A DNA stretch of 64,000 nucleotides from assembly GCA_958295835.1 (NCBI GenBank), contig OY282378.1:5543694-5607693 (forward strand). The letters are read 5' to 3'. Of this stretch, positions 63,934-64,000 are shown piece after piece. Made by a program: the position numbers and the translations under genes. Below the pieces are notes generated by a model. That model did not search any database, had not been told where the DNA came from, and saw nothing but the letters and a program-made list of their open reading frames with translations. Within the stretch, counting starts at the first letter, position 1, and every line of letters starts with the position of its first letter. Source of the DNA: an uncultured Gammaproteobacteria bacterium (lineage in GTDB: Bacteria > Pseudomonadota > Gammaproteobacteria > HK1).

Positions 63934-64000
63934 TCAATCCGCCGCATCATCATACGCCTCGGGCGGCGGGCAGGCGCAGGCGAGGTGGCGGTCGCCGTGG
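63934..64000 (-). CDS. gcvP: Glycine dehydrogenase (decarboxylating) GcvP, C-terminal end only
   Basis: The last 22 codons read HGDRHLACACPPPEAYDDAA plus Asp and a stop at 63934. The GDR-x-L-x-C-x-C-P pattern is the conserved C-terminus of the P protein of the glycine cleavage system. The gene enters from the right edge. It makes the methylene-group donor side of one-carbon metabolism and fits breakdown of glycine betaine via sarcosine and glycine. Confidence 0.85.
   Translation of the reverse strand, partial: HGDRHLACACPPPEAYDDAAD

Overview
The window is GC-rich DNA from a bacterium that is most likely a gammaproteobacterium. The divergent pilT/yggS pair, a MetA-type homoserine acyltransferase, IlvE and GcvP fit that group. 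Two compatible-solute ABC transporters (ehuABCD and a proXVW-like set), an alkylsulfatase and many small hydrolases suggest a marine or host-associated life; this last point is inference only.

Layout. 1-580: a VapBC-type toxin-antitoxin pair, cut by the left edge. 866-8650 (minus strand): an unusual type I restriction-modification operon. It encodes HsdM, a RecF/OLD-like ATPase with a DUF4276 TOPRIM partner, two unfamiliar proteins, and a PfkB-family kinase fused in frame to a two-TRD HsdS. No hsdR is attached. 8940-9140: a decayed LivF-like fragment. 9364-12617: ehuABCD. 12720-18856: housekeeping and metabolic genes (metA, P-loop ATPase, pilT, yggS, amidohydrolase). 19183-23050: a DUF4143 ATPase, an NCS2 permease and a phytanoyl-CoA-dioxygenase-like protein. 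23163-36619 (plus strand): a dense defence island with an HsdM-HsdS fusion, a GHKL/MORC-like ATPase carrying a PD-(D/E)XK-like domain, a DNA methyltransferase, a Septu-like ATPase/HNH pair, remnants of an XRE antitoxin and a Fic protein, and HsdR. 36620-38600: truncated copies of hsdR, hsdM and the dioxygenase gene around a kynurenine-formamidase-like hydrolase. 38595-47048: metabolism (EamA exporter, tandem glutaredoxin, IlvE, FAH hydrolase, IlvD/Edd dehydratase, D-2-hydroxyacid dehydrogenase, MDR reductase). 47458-52172: a third hsdM with hicB, a hicA gene broken by a REP-transposase fragment and palindrome, and two inverted copies of an IS3-family element. 52215-64000: acyl-CoA and betaine metabolism (NDP-forming acyl-CoA synthetase, dienelactone hydrolase, Rpn remnant, enoyl-CoA hydratase, ProX/V/W, alkylsulfatase, N-methyltransferase, GcvP 3' end).

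How the parts work together. Three hsdM genes, two HsdS-like modules fused to other proteins and one hsdR imply repeated gain, shuffling and loss of type I systems. Short matching fragments of the same genes (PtuB-like, DUF4143, hsdR start, hsdR middle, hsdM, dioxygenase) recur at 18.9, 20.3, 21.9, 33.1, 36.7 and 38.2 kb, which marks the island as a recombination hot spot. The strongest candidates for a previously undescribed system are the kinase-HsdS operon (866-8650) and the GHKL-nuclease/methyltransferase unit (26156-29742). Outside the islands the main theme is uptake and turnover of ectoine and betaine-type osmolytes.

All calls come from reading the sequence and from family knowledge; no database search or structure prediction was run.
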